Shown in pieces: positions 43,722-52,566 of a DNA stretch of 64,000 nt. Below the pieces are notes generated by a model. That model searched no databases and was not told where the DNA came from. It saw only the letters and a list, made by a program, of their open reading frames with translations. The stretch's first letter is position 1. The number at the start of each line of letters is the position of its first letter. The position numbers were made by a program, and so were the translations under genes. The stretch comes from Cupriavidus sp. P-10 (GTDB lineage: Bacteria; Pseudomonadota; Gammaproteobacteria; Burkholderiales; Burkholderiaceae), in the NCBI RefSeq assembly GCF_003402535.2, contig NZ_AP025173.1, forward strand, positions 248,001-312,000. The letters are read 5' to 3'.

Positions 43722-44492
43722 ATGTCCATCGATATCAAGTTTGACGGCCCGTACGCGATCCTCACGCTCAACCGGCCCGAAGCCCGCAACGCCTTGCAGT
43801 TCACGATGATCGAAGCACTGTCGTACACGCTCGATCAGGTGGCAGCCTCCGGCGCTCGCGCGCTCATTGTGACTGGGGCCGGGCCGAAGGCGTTCTGCGC
43901 CGGCGCCGACATCAAGGAACTGATGGACCGCAGCCTGATGGCACAACGCCAGGGCGCACAGCTGGGTCAACGTATCTTCGACAAGCTGGCCAGCCTGCCG
44001 ATTCCGTCGGTCGCCGTATTGCATGGCTATGCCTTTGGCGGCGGGCTGGAGCTGGCCATGGCCTGTACCTTCCGTATCGCGACGGTACATGGCCGAATGG
44101 GTCTGCCGGAGATCAAGCTCGGTCTGATCCCTGGCTACGGTGGCACGCAACGTTTGCCACGCCTCGTTGGCGAAGGCCGTGCGCTGGAGATGGTGATGTC
44201 CGGACGAACAGTCGACGCGATCGAAGCCGAGCGCATCGGATTGGTGAACCGTGTGGTGGCCGCCGGCGACCCGGCCGAACTTGGCAAGGCTTTCATGTCC
44301 GAGTTCATCGGCTATAGCCGTTGCGCCTCTCAGTTCGCAAGAGAGGCAGTGGTACGCGGCATGGAGACCACGCTCGACGCCGGACTCGAGATCGAGGCCG
44401 ACCTGTCCACGCTGGCCTACCAGACGGATGACTCCGTCGAAGGCATGCGCGCCTTTATCGAGAAACGCACACCGGAGTTCAAGGATGCCTGA
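43722..44492 (+). CDS. enoyl-CoA hydratase (BadK-like role)
   Basis: The 256-residue crotonase has both catalytic glutamates: Glu110 (HGYAFGGGLELAMACTFRIA) and Glu130 (GLPEIKLGLIPGYGGTQRLP), plus the oxyanion block AFCAGADIKEL. It hydrates a 2-enoyl-CoA to the 3-hydroxyacyl-CoA, here probably a cyclohexene-carboxyl-CoA type as done by BadK. AGGAG lies 7 bases before ATG 43722. The ATG at 43716, overlapping the ligase stop, is too close to it. Confidence 0.93.
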   Translation: MSIDIKFDGPYAILTLNRPEARNALQFTMIEALSYTLDQVAASGARALIVTGAGPKAFCAGADIKELMDRSLMAQRQGAQLGQRIFDKLASLPIPSVAVLHGYAFGGGLELAMACTFRIATVHGRMGLPEIKLGLIPGYGGTQRLPRLVGEGRALEMVMSGRTVDAIEAERIGLVNRVVAAGDPAELGKAFMSEFIGYSRCASQFAREAVVRGMETTLDAGLEIEADLSTLAYQTDDSVEGMRAFIEKRTPEFKDA

Positions 44493-45240
44493 TCTCACCC
44501 AGGGCGCCGTCATCGTGACCGGCGGGAGCCGCGGCATCGGTGCCTCCATTTCCGTGGAGCTGGCACGCGCCGGCCTGCACGTTGCCTGCCTTTCGCGTTC
44601 GGGCGAACTTCCTGACGCCGGCTCGCTCGATGCCGATGCACAGAAGCGGCTGGCGGCAATACACTGCGATATCACCGATGCCGCTTCTGTCGACGCGGCA
44701 TTCGCCGAGGTGCCCACTCTGTTCGGCAAGCCGATCGTCGGCCTGGTCAACAACGCGGGCATCCACCTGCAGGGGCCGTCCGCATCGTTCCCGATCGCCG
44801 ACTTCGAGCGCGTGATGCAAACCAACGCCTCGTCGGTCCTGCTCGCCAGCCAGGTGGCCTACCCCTACCTGCGCGAGGCCGGCTCGGCGCTGATCGTCAA
44901 CATTGGCTCGTTCTACGACAAGCTCGGCGTGCGCGGCAATGCCGCCTATTGCGCATCCAAGGCTGCCGTCGGCGCGATCTCGCGCTGCCTGGCCGTCGAA
45001 TGGGCGCGCGATGGCATACAGGTCGTCAATATCGCGCCTGGCTATATCGAGACCGATCTGAACCGCGACGAGTTGAACGAAGGTGCGCTCCAGGCATTCC
45101 TCAAGAAGCGCATTCCCGTCGGAGGCCCCGGGCAGTCCGACGATATCGGACGGCTTGCCGCCATGCTGTTCCGGCTGCCCGGCCGCTTCCTGACCGGCGA
45201 GACGCTCTATGTCGATGGCGGCCAGGGCATGGCGCTGTAG
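44485..45240 (+). CDS. SDR-family 3-hydroxyacyl-CoA dehydrogenase (BadH-like role)
   Basis: The 251-residue classical SDR has nucleotide motif VIVTGGSRGIGASISVELAR, LVNNAGIHLQG, catalytic Ser in VNIGSFYDKLG and Tyr-x-x-x-Lys in AAYCASKAA, ending LTGETLYVDGGQGMAL. It starts 8 bases inside the hydratase gene. In the cyclohexanecarboxylate pathway this step, oxidation of 2-hydroxycyclohexanecarboxyl-CoA, is done by the SDR BadH, giving the substrate for BadI-like hydrolysis. It is followed by a 161-bp imperfect palindrome. Confidence 0.92.
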   Translation: MPDLTQGAVIVTGGSRGIGASISVELARAGLHVACLSRSGELPDAGSLDADAQKRLAAIHCDITDAASVDAAFAEVPTLFGKPIVGLVNNAGIHLQGPSASFPIADFERVMQTNASSVLLASQVAYPYLREAGSALIVNIGSFYDKLGVRGNAAYCASKAAVGAISRCLAVEWARDGIQVVNIAPGYIETDLNRDELNEGALQAFLKKRIPVGGPGQSDDIGRLAAMLFRLPGRFLTGETLYVDGGQGMAL

Positions 45241-45244
45241 CACT

Positions 45245-45405
45245 AGTCCACTGAATCATTGAAATGGGAGGCGAAGGACATGTCAGGCGGGATGCAGCGC
45301 AGGCGCAAAGCGCAGCAATAGCACGGCTATTGCGAGCATTTGCAACGACGCGATGCGCCCGCATGACATGGCAGGCGCCGACCAATTTCAGTGATTCAGT
45401 GGACT
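45245..45405. repeat. 161-bp imperfect palindrome with ~20-bp terminal inverted repeats (MITE- or BIME-like)
   Basis: The left end AGTCCACTGAATCATTGAAA (45245) is mirrored at the right end, which ends in CAGTGGACT at 45405, with one mismatch in the first 20 bases. Further inside, more arms pair (GACATG with CATGAC-like blocks, GCAATAGC with GCTATTGC), so the whole unit can fold into one long hairpin. It lies within the operon between the SDR and the acyl-CoA dehydrogenase genes. No coding capacity or clear target-site duplication is seen. Confidence 0.8.
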
Positions 45406-45442
45406 GATCCGGGCGGTTCACAGCCCACCAACGGAGGAAGAC

Positions 45443-46609
45443 ATGAACATGCTGGACCGGATGGACGCGCGGCTGCCGCTATCGTCCGAGGAACGCATGC
45501 TCCTCGACAGCGTCAAGGAGCTTTGCAACACCCAGATCGCGCCACGGGCGGCCGAGTACGACCGCACCGGGGTGTTTCCCTGGGAGAACGTGAAAGCCAT
45601 CAATGAACTGGGCCTGAACGCCATGTTCATCCCTGACAACTATGGCGGCGCGCAACTGTCCTTCCTGAGCTATCTCGCTTGCGTGCGGGAGATTTCGAAG
45701 GCTTGTGCCTCCACCGGTATTGTCTGGGCCACGAACTTCCACGCCATTAAGCCGCTGATCCAGTACGGGAGCGAAGAACAGAAGAGTCGTCTGCTGCCGC
45801 GCATTGCCGAAGGCGGCCTGGCGTCGCTGGCAATCACCGAGCCCTCTGCGGGATCGGATGCCACTGGCATGCGCACCACCTTTACCCCCGACGGTGACGA
45901 CATCGTCATCAATGGCGGCAAGACCTTCATTACCAACGGCGACGTGGCCGACCTGTATCTGGTGTTCGGCAAATGGTCCGAGATCAGCGATCCGAAGGCC
46001 GCCATCTCCGTGCTGATTCTGGAAAAGGGCACGGAGGGTCTGCGCGTGCTCGGCACCGAGCACAAGATGGGCACCCGTGCGTCCAGCACGGCCAGCCTGG
46101 CCTTCGACGGCTGCCGCGTGCCACGCGCCAACCTTATCGGCGCTCCCGGCGAGGGCCTGCAGATCCTGTTCGGCTCGCTGAACCGCTCGCGCCCCAGCGT
46201 TGCCGCGCATGCCCTGGGCATTGCGCGCGCGGCGTTCGAGGATGCGGTCGACTACATCAACGAGCGGCGCCAGTCCGGCAAGCGGATCCTCGAGTTCCAG
46301 GGCATCCAGTTCATGCTGGCAGACCTGGCCACGGAGCTGGCCTTGTGTGAATCGTGGCTCTGGCGCGTGGCCGAGATGGTCGATGCCGGCGACCAGGATT
46401 TCGGCATCGAAGCCTCGATGCTCAAGCAACGCGCCACCGACGCGGCCATGCGCATCACGACCGATGCCGTGCAACTGTTCGGCGGCTATGGCTACTGCAA
46501 CGACTACCGGGTCGAGCGGCTGATGCGCGACGCCAAGATTACCCAGATCTGGGAAGGAACCAACCAGGTGCACCGGCAGCTGATCGGGCGCAGCTTCCTG
46601 AAGAAATAG
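45443..46609 (+). CDS. acyl-CoA dehydrogenase (cyclohexanecarboxyl-CoA dehydrogenase-like role)
   Basis: The 388-residue FAD acyl-CoA dehydrogenase has GLASLAITEPSAGSDATGMR and GGKTFITNGDVADLYLVFGK as FAD-binding blocks, and ITQIWEGTNQVHRQLIGR near the end with Glu371 at the usual catalytic-base position. It forms the 2,3-double bond of an acyl-CoA and passes electrons to ETF. In a cyclohexanecarboxylate-type pathway it would take the AliB step. GGAGG precedes ATG 45443. The palindrome upstream may separate its expression from the first five genes. Confidence 0.93.
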   Translation: MNMLDRMDARLPLSSEERMLLDSVKELCNTQIAPRAAEYDRTGVFPWENVKAINELGLNAMFIPDNYGGAQLSFLSYLACVREISKACASTGIVWATNFHAIKPLIQYGSEEQKSRLLPRIAEGGLASLAITEPSAGSDATGMRTTFTPDGDDIVINGGKTFITNGDVADLYLVFGKWSEISDPKAAISVLILEKGTEGLRVLGTEHKMGTRASSTASLAFDGCRVPRANLIGAPGEGLQILFGSLNRSRPSVAAHALGIARAAFEDAVDYINERRQSGKRILEFQGIQFMLADLATELALCESWLWRVAEMVDAGDQDFGIEASMLKQRATDAAMRITTDAVQLFGGYGYCNDYRVERLMRDAKITQIWEGTNQVHRQLIGRSFLKK

Positions 46610-46618
46610 GAGACGAAC

Positions 46619-47494
46619 GTGACAACCATTCAAACCGTCGGCGTCGCGGGCGCCGGCACCATGGGCGCGGGCATCGCCATCGTTGCGGCCCGCGCGGGCT
46701 TCAAGACCATCGTATTCGATGCCCGGCAGGATGCGCTGGACCGCGCCCGCGGCCAGACCGAAGCGTTCCTGAAGAAATCCGAGGAGCGCGGCAAGCTGCC
46801 GGCCGGCGCCGCCGCTGAGGCGTTGTCCCGCTGGGAGGGCACTACCTCACTGAGCGACCTGGCCAAATGCGACATCATCATTGAAGCCATCTTCGAGGAT
46901 CTTGCAGTCAAGCATCAGTTGTTCGGCCAGCTCAATGAGGTCTGCCCGCCGGCTACCCTCTTCGCATCCAATACGTCCACGATCTCTATCACCGAAATCG
47001 CCGGCGGTTCCGGCCGGCCGGACCGCTTCGTCGGCATGCATTTCTGCCTGCCTGCGCAGCTGATGAAGCTGATCGAGATGTCGCCAGGCCTGGCCACTTC
47101 GGATGAGACCTTCCAGAAAGCGTGGGCCTTTGCCGAGGCAATGGGACAGAAGCCGGTGGCCACACAGGATACGCCGGGCTTCATCCTCAACTACTTCCTG
47201 ATCCCGTTCAATAACGATGCGATCCGGCTGGTGGAACAAGGCGTCGCCGAGCCGGCCGACATCGACACCGCCATCAAGACTGCGCTGGGCTATCCGATGG
47301 GCCCGCTCGAGCTGCTGGACCTGGTCGGCATGGACACCCAGAAGCTGCTGTGCGAAGCCATGCATGGCCTGACCCACGAGCCGCGCGCCGCCTGCCCGCC
47401 GCTGGTGCGCCGCATGATCGCCGCCAGGCGCCTGGGCAAGAAGACCGGCAAAGGCTTCCATACCTACGGCGACACCAAGATGTTTGGAGCCTGA
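46619..47494 (+). CDS. 3-hydroxyacyl-CoA dehydrogenase (single-copy, HBDH/PaaH-type)
   Basis: The 291-residue NAD-dependent enzyme has GVAGAGTMGAGIAIVAARAG (nucleotide fold, GAGTMG at 11-16), SNTSTISITEIAGGSGRPDR and the catalytic His in GMHFCLPAQLMKLIEMSPGL. The C-domain includes GYPMGPLELLDLVGMDTQK. The usual HFFNPVP block reads HFCLPAQ, an uncommon variant. The start is GTG 46619 with AGGAG 6 bases before. It should oxidise a 3-hydroxyacyl-CoA formed after ring opening. Confidence 0.92.
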   Translation: MTTIQTVGVAGAGTMGAGIAIVAARAGFKTIVFDARQDALDRARGQTEAFLKKSEERGKLPAGAAAEALSRWEGTTSLSDLAKCDIIIEAIFEDLAVKHQLFGQLNEVCPPATLFASNTSTISITEIAGGSGRPDRFVGMHFCLPAQLMKLIEMSPGLATSDETFQKAWAFAEAMGQKPVATQDTPGFILNYFLIPFNNDAIRLVEQGVAEPADIDTAIKTALGYPMGPLELLDLVGMDTQKLLCEAMHGLTHEPRAACPPLVRRMIAARRLGKKTGKGFHTYGDTKMFGA

Positions 47495-47495
47495 T

Positions 47496-48161
47496 ATGCG
47501 CTACGAAATCATACAAGCTGGCGAGAGCCGTTCCTTTCCCGAATCCCATCCCTTCCTCGAACAGGCAGCGGCGCAAGGCGACGGGCTGGTCTACCTCGGT
47601 TCGCAAGCCGGTCGCGCCTACAGCGTAGGCAAAGGACACGAAGCGCGCACCTTTGTCGCCATCGAGCTGGGCACCGAATGCCTGGGCATCCACACAGGCG
47701 AGAGCCGCGGCGTCGAAGGCTCCAATGTGGTTGGATTCGCCCGCTTTCGTCTCGGCGACGCCGACCCGAGCCCGCTGGTGGAACTCGTCAGGCAACCGGG
47801 CACGACCCCTGGCGCGATCGAAGCCGCCAAGGTGGTGTTCCAGGCTGCGGGGCTGGTTGTCGCGGTATGTCATGACTTTCCGGGTCGCATCGTCGACCGG
47901 CTGATCCGCCCGTACTTCAATGCGGCGCTGCGCCGCCTGGACGAGAAACTGGCCAGCGCCGATGACCTGGACAAGACCTTGTGCCTGGGCCTCGGCTACC
48001 CGGAGGGTCCGATCTCGCTGCTGGAACGGACTGGCCTGGCGCACCATTTCCGTGTCACTCAAGCCTTGCATGAAGCTCTCGGGCAGGAGCCTTATGCCCC
48101 GGCGCGGCGCGCGCGCGTCGCAGCGGAGCGCGAGGAACGCGAAGAGCGGGTAAAGCGATGA
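47496..48161 (+). CDS. stand-alone 3-hydroxyacyl-CoA dehydrogenase C-terminal-domain protein
   Basis: The 221-residue protein has no NAD-binding fold. Residues about 110-205 (DFPGRIVDRLIRPYFNAALR, LCLGLGYPEGPISLLERTGL) resemble the second C-domain of long PaaH-type proteins such as the one at 50393. The N-terminal part (YLGSQAGRAYSVGKGHEART) resembles the linker domain before it. With the preceding 291-residue enzyme it looks like a long PaaH split into two genes. GGAG lies 7 bases before ATG 47496. It may form a complex with that enzyme. Confidence 0.78.
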   Translation: MRYEIIQAGESRSFPESHPFLEQAAAQGDGLVYLGSQAGRAYSVGKGHEARTFVAIELGTECLGIHTGESRGVEGSNVVGFARFRLGDADPSPLVELVRQPGTTPGAIEAAKVVFQAAGLVVAVCHDFPGRIVDRLIRPYFNAALRRLDEKLASADDLDKTLCLGLGYPEGPISLLERTGLAHHFRVTQALHEALGQEPYAPARRARVAAEREEREERVKR

Positions 48162-49279
48162 TTGCCATGAGCCAACCCCTGACCGGTGTGAAGGTGCTGG
48201 ATTTCAGCACCCTCCTGCCCGGACCGCTGTGCTCGCTGCTGCTGGCCGAGGCGGGAGCCGAAGTCATCAAGTTCGAGCGCCCCGGCCGTGGCGACGAAAT
48301 GCGCGCGTATGAGCCGAAGGTCGATGACGACAGCGCGAATTTCGTGCTGCTCAACCGCGGCAAGCAATCTGTCGCGATCGACCTGAAGGCGCCTGAGACG
48401 CTGAGCCAGTTGACGCCGTTGATCCGCGATGCCGATGTCCTGATCGAGCAGTTCCGTCCCGGCGTCATGGATCGTCTGGGCCTCGGCTATGCAGCGCTTT
48501 CGGAAATCAACCCACGGCTGGTCTACTGCTCGATCACCGGCTTCGGACAGTACGGCCCGCGCGCATCAGAAGCCGCGCATGACCTGAACTATGTGGCGGC
48601 ATCCGGCACGCTGTCGCTGACTGCCGGCAACGATGGTGCGCCGGTCCTGCCGCCTGCCCTCATTGCCGACATTGCTGGCGGCACCTATCCGGCCATGATC
48701 AATATCCTGCTCGCCTTGCGTCAGCGCGACCAGACCGGCAGGGGCGTTCACCTGGATGTGGCCATGGCCGACAACCTCTTTACGTTCCAGTACTGGGGGC
48801 TTGGCAACGGCGCGCTGGGATCGTGGCCCGCACCGGCGTCGGAGCTGGTCACGGGAGGCACGCCGCGCTACCAGATCTACCGTACCGCCGATGGTGCCTT
48901 CCTGGCGGCCGCGCCACTGGAAGACAAGTTCTGGGACAACTTCGTCGCACTGGTCGGGCTGGATGCGGACGCGCTGGCGCGGATGTCACCGGACCAGGCC
49001 ATCGGTGCCGTTGCGGCGGCCATTTCCCGGCACCCGGTTGCCTATTGGGAAGACCGCTTCGCCGGGCAAGACGTCTGCACCAGCCGTGTGGTCAGTCTGG
49101 AAGAAGCCCGGCACGATCCGCATTTCCGGGAACGCGGCCTGTTTGACCGCACCGCTACCACTGCGGCGAACGGGAGCATGCCGGCATTGCCGGTGCCCAT
49201 CGATGCCGCCTTTCGCAGCCAGGATCGCTCCGCCGCGTCCCCGGCCCTGGGAGCACACAACCAACTTCTGAATCGCTGA
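48158..49279 (+). CDS. CaiB/BaiF-family protein, alpha-methylacyl-CoA racemase-like
   Basis: The 373-residue family III CoA transferase-fold protein begins LTGVKVLDFSTLLPGPLCSL. It carries AAHDLNYVAASGTLSLT, close to the GHDINY block of alpha-methylacyl-CoA racemases, where the Asp is catalytic. It may racemise a 2-branched acyl-CoA, as a 2-substituted pathway intermediate would need, or transfer CoA. The start overlaps the previous stop by four bases (ATGA). Confidence 0.9.
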   Translation: MIAMSQPLTGVKVLDFSTLLPGPLCSLLLAEAGAEVIKFERPGRGDEMRAYEPKVDDDSANFVLLNRGKQSVAIDLKAPETLSQLTPLIRDADVLIEQFRPGVMDRLGLGYAALSEINPRLVYCSITGFGQYGPRASEAAHDLNYVAASGTLSLTAGNDGAPVLPPALIADIAGGTYPAMINILLALRQRDQTGRGVHLDVAMADNLFTFQYWGLGNGALGSWPAPASELVTGGTPRYQIYRTADGAFLAAAPLEDKFWDNFVALVGLDADALARMSPDQAIGAVAAAISRHPVAYWEDRFAGQDVCTSRVVSLEEARHDPHFRERGLFDRTATTAANGSMPALPVPIDAAFRSQDRSAASPALGAHNQLLNR

Positions 49280-49291
49280 GGTCCAGCCGAC

Positions 49292-50281
49292 ATGAAAGCC
49301 ATCGTCATCCAGGAATTCAATGCACCAGACGCCGTCACCATCGGCGACCTTCCCGACCCGCAGGTTGGCGACGGCGACGTGCTCGTCGAAGTCCGAGCCG
49401 CCGCGGTCAACTATCCCGACGTGCTGGTGGTGCAGGGCAAGTATCAGATCCTGCCGCAACGCCCGTTCGCACCGGGCAAGGATGCCGCCGGCGTGGTACG
49501 CGCCGTCGGTGCCAATGTCACCCATGTCCAACCTGGCGATCGCGTGGTGGCGCAACTGGAATATGGCGCGTTCGCCGAGCTCGTCAGCGTGCCTGCCGAT
49601 TCATGCTTCCGCATCCCCGATGCCATGCCGTTCGAAGACGCTGCCGCGATGGGGCTGGCATATCAGACCGCCTACTTCGCCCTGGTGGAACGTGGCGGAT
49701 TCCGTGCCGGCGAGACTGTGCTTGTCACCGGGGCTGCCGGCGGCGTCGGCTCGGCGGCCATCCAGATCGTCAAGGGTCTCGGCGGCATCGCGCTGGCCGG
49801 CGTCAGCGGTGCCGAGCACGCGCAGGCGGCACGGGAACTGGGAGCCGACGCAGTGATCGATCTTTCCGCCCCTGACCTGCGCGAATCGCTGCGCGAGCAG
49901 GTGCGCAATGCCACCTCGGGCCATGGCGCCGATGTGGTGCTTGACACCCTGGGCGGCGATGTCTTCGATGCCGCACTGCGTGCGATCGCATGGTGCGGCC
50001 GCGCGGTGGTCATTGGCTTCGCGGCCGGCCGCATCCCCGAGATCAAGGCCAACTATCTGCTGCTCAAGAACATTGGCGTCAGTGGCCTGCAGTGGAGCGA
50101 CTATCGCGATCGCCAGCCGGAAAAGGTGCTGGCCGTACAGCAAGAGATCTTCAAGCTGTATCAGCAAGGTGCGCTCAGGCCGAAGATCGCCGGTGCCCTG
50201 CCCCTTTCCCGTGCCGGTGAAGCGCTGGCGCAGCTCGCCTCCGGGCAGGTGTCCGGCAAGTACGTGCTGACGCTGAACTGA
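49292..50281 (+). CDS. NADPH:quinone oxidoreductase / enoyl-reductase-like MDR protein
   Basis: The 329-residue medium-chain reductase without zinc-ligand cysteines has [40 protein letters not shown], nucleotide fold [20 protein letters not shown] and [20 protein letters not shown], typical of the NADPH:quinone reductase group, which also includes 2-enoyl-acyl reductases. In this operon it could reduce an unsaturated CoA ester or enone. Confidence 0.92.
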   Translation: MKAIVIQEFNAPDAVTIGDLPDPQVGDGDVLVEVRAAAVNYPDVLVVQGKYQILPQRPFAPGKDAAGVVRAVGANVTHVQPGDRVVAQLEYGAFAELVSVPADSCFRIPDAMPFEDAAAMGLAYQTAYFALVERGGFRAGETVLVTGAAGGVGSAAIQIVKGLGGIALAGVSGAEHAQAARELGADAVIDLSAPDLRESLREQVRNATSGHGADVVLDTLGGDVFDAALRAIAWCGRAVVIGFAAGRIPEIKANYLLLKNIGVSGLQWSDYRDRQPEKVLAVQQEIFKLYQQGALRPKIAGALPLSRAGEALAQLASGQVSGKYVLTLN

Positions 50282-50392
50282 GGCTTACCGAACAACCCTG
50301 GGCGAATGCCATGCCCGTCTGCAGCCGTGGGTTCCTCCTCACGGCTGCAGTGCTTTGCGGCGTCGCCCACCATCTCCTGCGATCCGGACATC

Positions 50393-51937
50393 ATGAACAC
50401 AACCTCTCCTTCGATCACCGCTATCCAGACACTGGGCATCGTCGGCACCGGCGCCATGGGCCGCGGCATCGCCCAGATCGCCGCGCAGGCAGGCCTGACC
50501 GTCAACCTGTACGACGCCAACCCGCAAGCGGTGGAAGCGGCACGCAAGTACCTGCAGGATACGCTCGGCAAGCTGGCCGAAAAGGGCAAGATCTCGGCGG
50601 CTGACGCCCAGGCCACGCTGGGCCGCGTGAAGCCGTGCGGCGCGCTGGAAGACCTGGCCGGCTGCGACATGGTGGTGGAAGCCATCGTCGAGAAGCTCGA
50701 AGTGAAGCGAGATCTCGTGGCGAAGCTGGAAGCCGTGCTGCGTCCTGACGTGGTCATCGCCTCGAACACCTCGTCGCTGTCGATCACCGCGATCGCCGTG
50801 GGCGCAAAGGAACCGGGCCGCGTGGTCGGCTACCACTTCTTCAACCCGGTGCCGCTGATGAAGGTGGTCGAGGTCATCGACGGCCTGTCCGGCAACCCGG
50901 CCGTGGGCGATGCGCTGATGGCGCTGTCGCGCCGCATGGGCCATACGCCGGTGCGCTGCAAGGACATGCCGGGCTTTATCGTCAACCATGCCGGCCGCGG
51001 CATGAATATCGAAGGCATCAAGGTCGCGCAGGAAGGCGTGGCGGAGTTCGCCGACATCGACAACATCATGCGCGAGCAGGCCGGCTTCCGCATGGGGCCG
51101 TTCGAGCTGATGGACCTGACCGGGCTGGACGTGTCGCACCCGGTGATGGAATCGATCTACAACCAGTTCTACCAGGAGCCGCGCTACCGCCCGTCGCCGA
51201 TCACGGCGATCCGCTCGGTTGGCGGGCTGGTCGGCCGAAAGGCCGGCGCCGGCTTCTACCGCTACGTGGATGGCCAGAAGCAGGTCCCGGCCACGGCCGC
51301 GGCCGCGGTCCCGTCGGCCCGTCCGGCCAGCGTGTGGGTCAGCCGCGCCAGCGAACGCGGCCATGCCATGGTGACGAAGCTGCTCGGCGCGCTCGGTATC
51401 ACGCCTGAAAGTGGCGACCAGCCTTCCGCCGAGGCACTGATCGTCGTCACGCCGCTGGGCCTGGACGCGACCACCACCGCGCTCCAGCAGGGCCTGGACG
51501 CCTCGCGCACGGTGGCCATCGACACCCTCCTGCCGTTCGAGGCCACCAAGCGCCGCACGCTGATGACCACGCCGGCCACTGGCGCCGCCGCGCGCGACGC
51601 CGCGCACGGCCTGTTCGCGAGCGACGGCGTGCCGGTCACGGTGATCCGCGACTCGGCCGGCTTCGTGGCCCAGCGCGTGCTCTGCTGCATCATCAACATC
51701 GCCAGCGATATCGCGCAGCAGCGCATTGCCTCGCCCGCGGACATCGACCTGGCCGTGAACCTGGGCCTGGGCTACCCGAAGGGCCCGCTGGCCCTGGGCG
51801 ACGCCGTCGGCCCGCAACTGGTGCTGGAGACGCTGCGCAACATGGAAGCCCTGACCGGCGACATGCGCTACCGCCCGAGCCCGTGGCTGTGGCGCCGCGC
51901 CGGCCTGGGCCTGTCGCTGCTGACGGACGAGGCTTGA
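50393..51937 (+). CDS. 3-hydroxyacyl-CoA dehydrogenase, long PaaH-type
   Basis: The 514-residue PaaH-like protein has GIVGTGAMGRGIAQIAAQAG (GTGAMG 18-23), IASNTSSLSITAIAVGAKEP, catalytic His in VGYHFFNPVPLMKVVEVIDG and first C-domain MREQAGFRMGPFELMDLTGL. A linker leads to the second C-domain from about residue 410 (VLCCIINIASDIAQQRIASP, LGLGYPKGPLALGDAVGPQL). It oxidises 3-hydroxyadipyl-CoA-like esters. ATG 50393 is the family start; its ribosome-binding site is weak. Codon use looks more strongly biased to G/C at third positions than in neighbouring genes. Confidence 0.94.
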   Translation: MNTTSPSITAIQTLGIVGTGAMGRGIAQIAAQAGLTVNLYDANPQAVEAARKYLQDTLGKLAEKGKISAADAQATLGRVKPCGALEDLAGCDMVVEAIVEKLEVKRDLVAKLEAVLRPDVVIASNTSSLSITAIAVGAKEPGRVVGYHFFNPVPLMKVVEVIDGLSGNPAVGDALMALSRRMGHTPVRCKDMPGFIVNHAGRGMNIEGIKVAQEGVAEFADIDNIMREQAGFRMGPFELMDLTGLDVSHPVMESIYNQFYQEPRYRPSPITAIRSVGGLVGRKAGAGFYRYVDGQKQVPATAAAAVPSARPASVWVSRASERGHAMVTKLLGALGITPESGDQPSAEALIVVTPLGLDATTTALQQGLDASRTVAIDTLLPFEATKRRTLMTTPATGAAARDAAHGLFASDGVPVTVIRDSAGFVAQRVLCCIINIASDIAQQRIASPADIDLAVNLGLGYPKGPLALGDAVGPQLVLETLRNMEALTGDMRYRPSPWLWRRAGLGLSLLTDEA

Positions 51938-51963
51938 TCGCCCCCCGACCATCAAAGACCGCA

Positions 51964-52566
51964 GTGCAGCCAGAGGTCGCTCCCCTTTCGCTCATTCTCC
52001 AATCGCCAGCGTATGCGCGTGTCCATCTGCGCGGGCTGCGTTTCCCGTTCCCCGTGATTGCAGAGGTCATCGAAGGTGATTGTGAGCTCAACGTGCCGGG
52101 TCAGATGCGTGCAACCCACGACGGTGGATGGCACGCGATCCGCCCGCTCGAGTCGCCACACCTTGTGCTGGCAGAGCGCGCCCGCGTAGCGTTCCGGCAG
52201 CTGCCGTGGTCCGGTCAGCGGATACGGGTAGAAGAGCGATCGCACAAGCCAATTGCGAGTAGCCTGGCTATGGCGGTGTTCCAGGCACCGCAAAAGCCGT
52301 GGCGGCTCGCATCGGCGTCGCGAGAGCTCCGCATCGATCAGGCGGGTCAATTGTCCCGAACCTTGTTGAGTGAAGGCGAGAGCTTTGTCGATCTGGTGGC
52401 GACGCAGCGCCTGATGCGCGCGCTGTTTGACCTCGCCGGCGCCGACCGGGAAGCTGCAAGGGTCGGATCCTATGGCTTCCCGGATCGCGCTCGCTTCGAA
52501 GATGCGATCTTCGATCGATTCGGGGTGAACGCTTCACTGCTGCATCGTCTGCTGAATGGCCGCTAG
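51964..52566 (+). CDS. diverged AraC-type helix-turn-helix protein
   Basis: About 200 residues with a probable GTG start at 51964, 27 bp after the previous stop; no good ribosome-binding site is seen, so the start is tentative. The C-terminal part (WRLASASRELRIDQAGQLSR, LDLAG/DLAGADREAARVGSYGFPD, ARFEDAIFDRFGVNASLLHR) follows the two-helix-turn-helix layout of AraC regulators with many substitutions. The N-terminal half (FPVIAEVIEGDCELNVPGQM) has the beta-rich look of a small sensing domain. As last gene of the catabolic operon it may fine-tune it. It could also be an inactive remnant. Confidence 0.6.
   Translation: MQPEVAPLSLILQSPAYARVHLRGLRFPFPVIAEVIEGDCELNVPGQMRATHDGGWHAIRPLESPHLVLAERARVAFRQLPWSGQRIRVEERSHKPIASSLAMAVFQAPQKPWRLASASRELRIDQAGQLSRTLLSEGESFVDLVATQRLMRALFDLAGADREAARVGSYGFPDRARFEDAIFDRFGVNASLLHRLLNGR

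Noticed and set aside
50339..51955. 538-codon minus-strand frame
   Set aside because: Antisense to the PaaH-type dehydrogenase; the composition (Arg, His, Ala, Gln) is that of a reversed gene.
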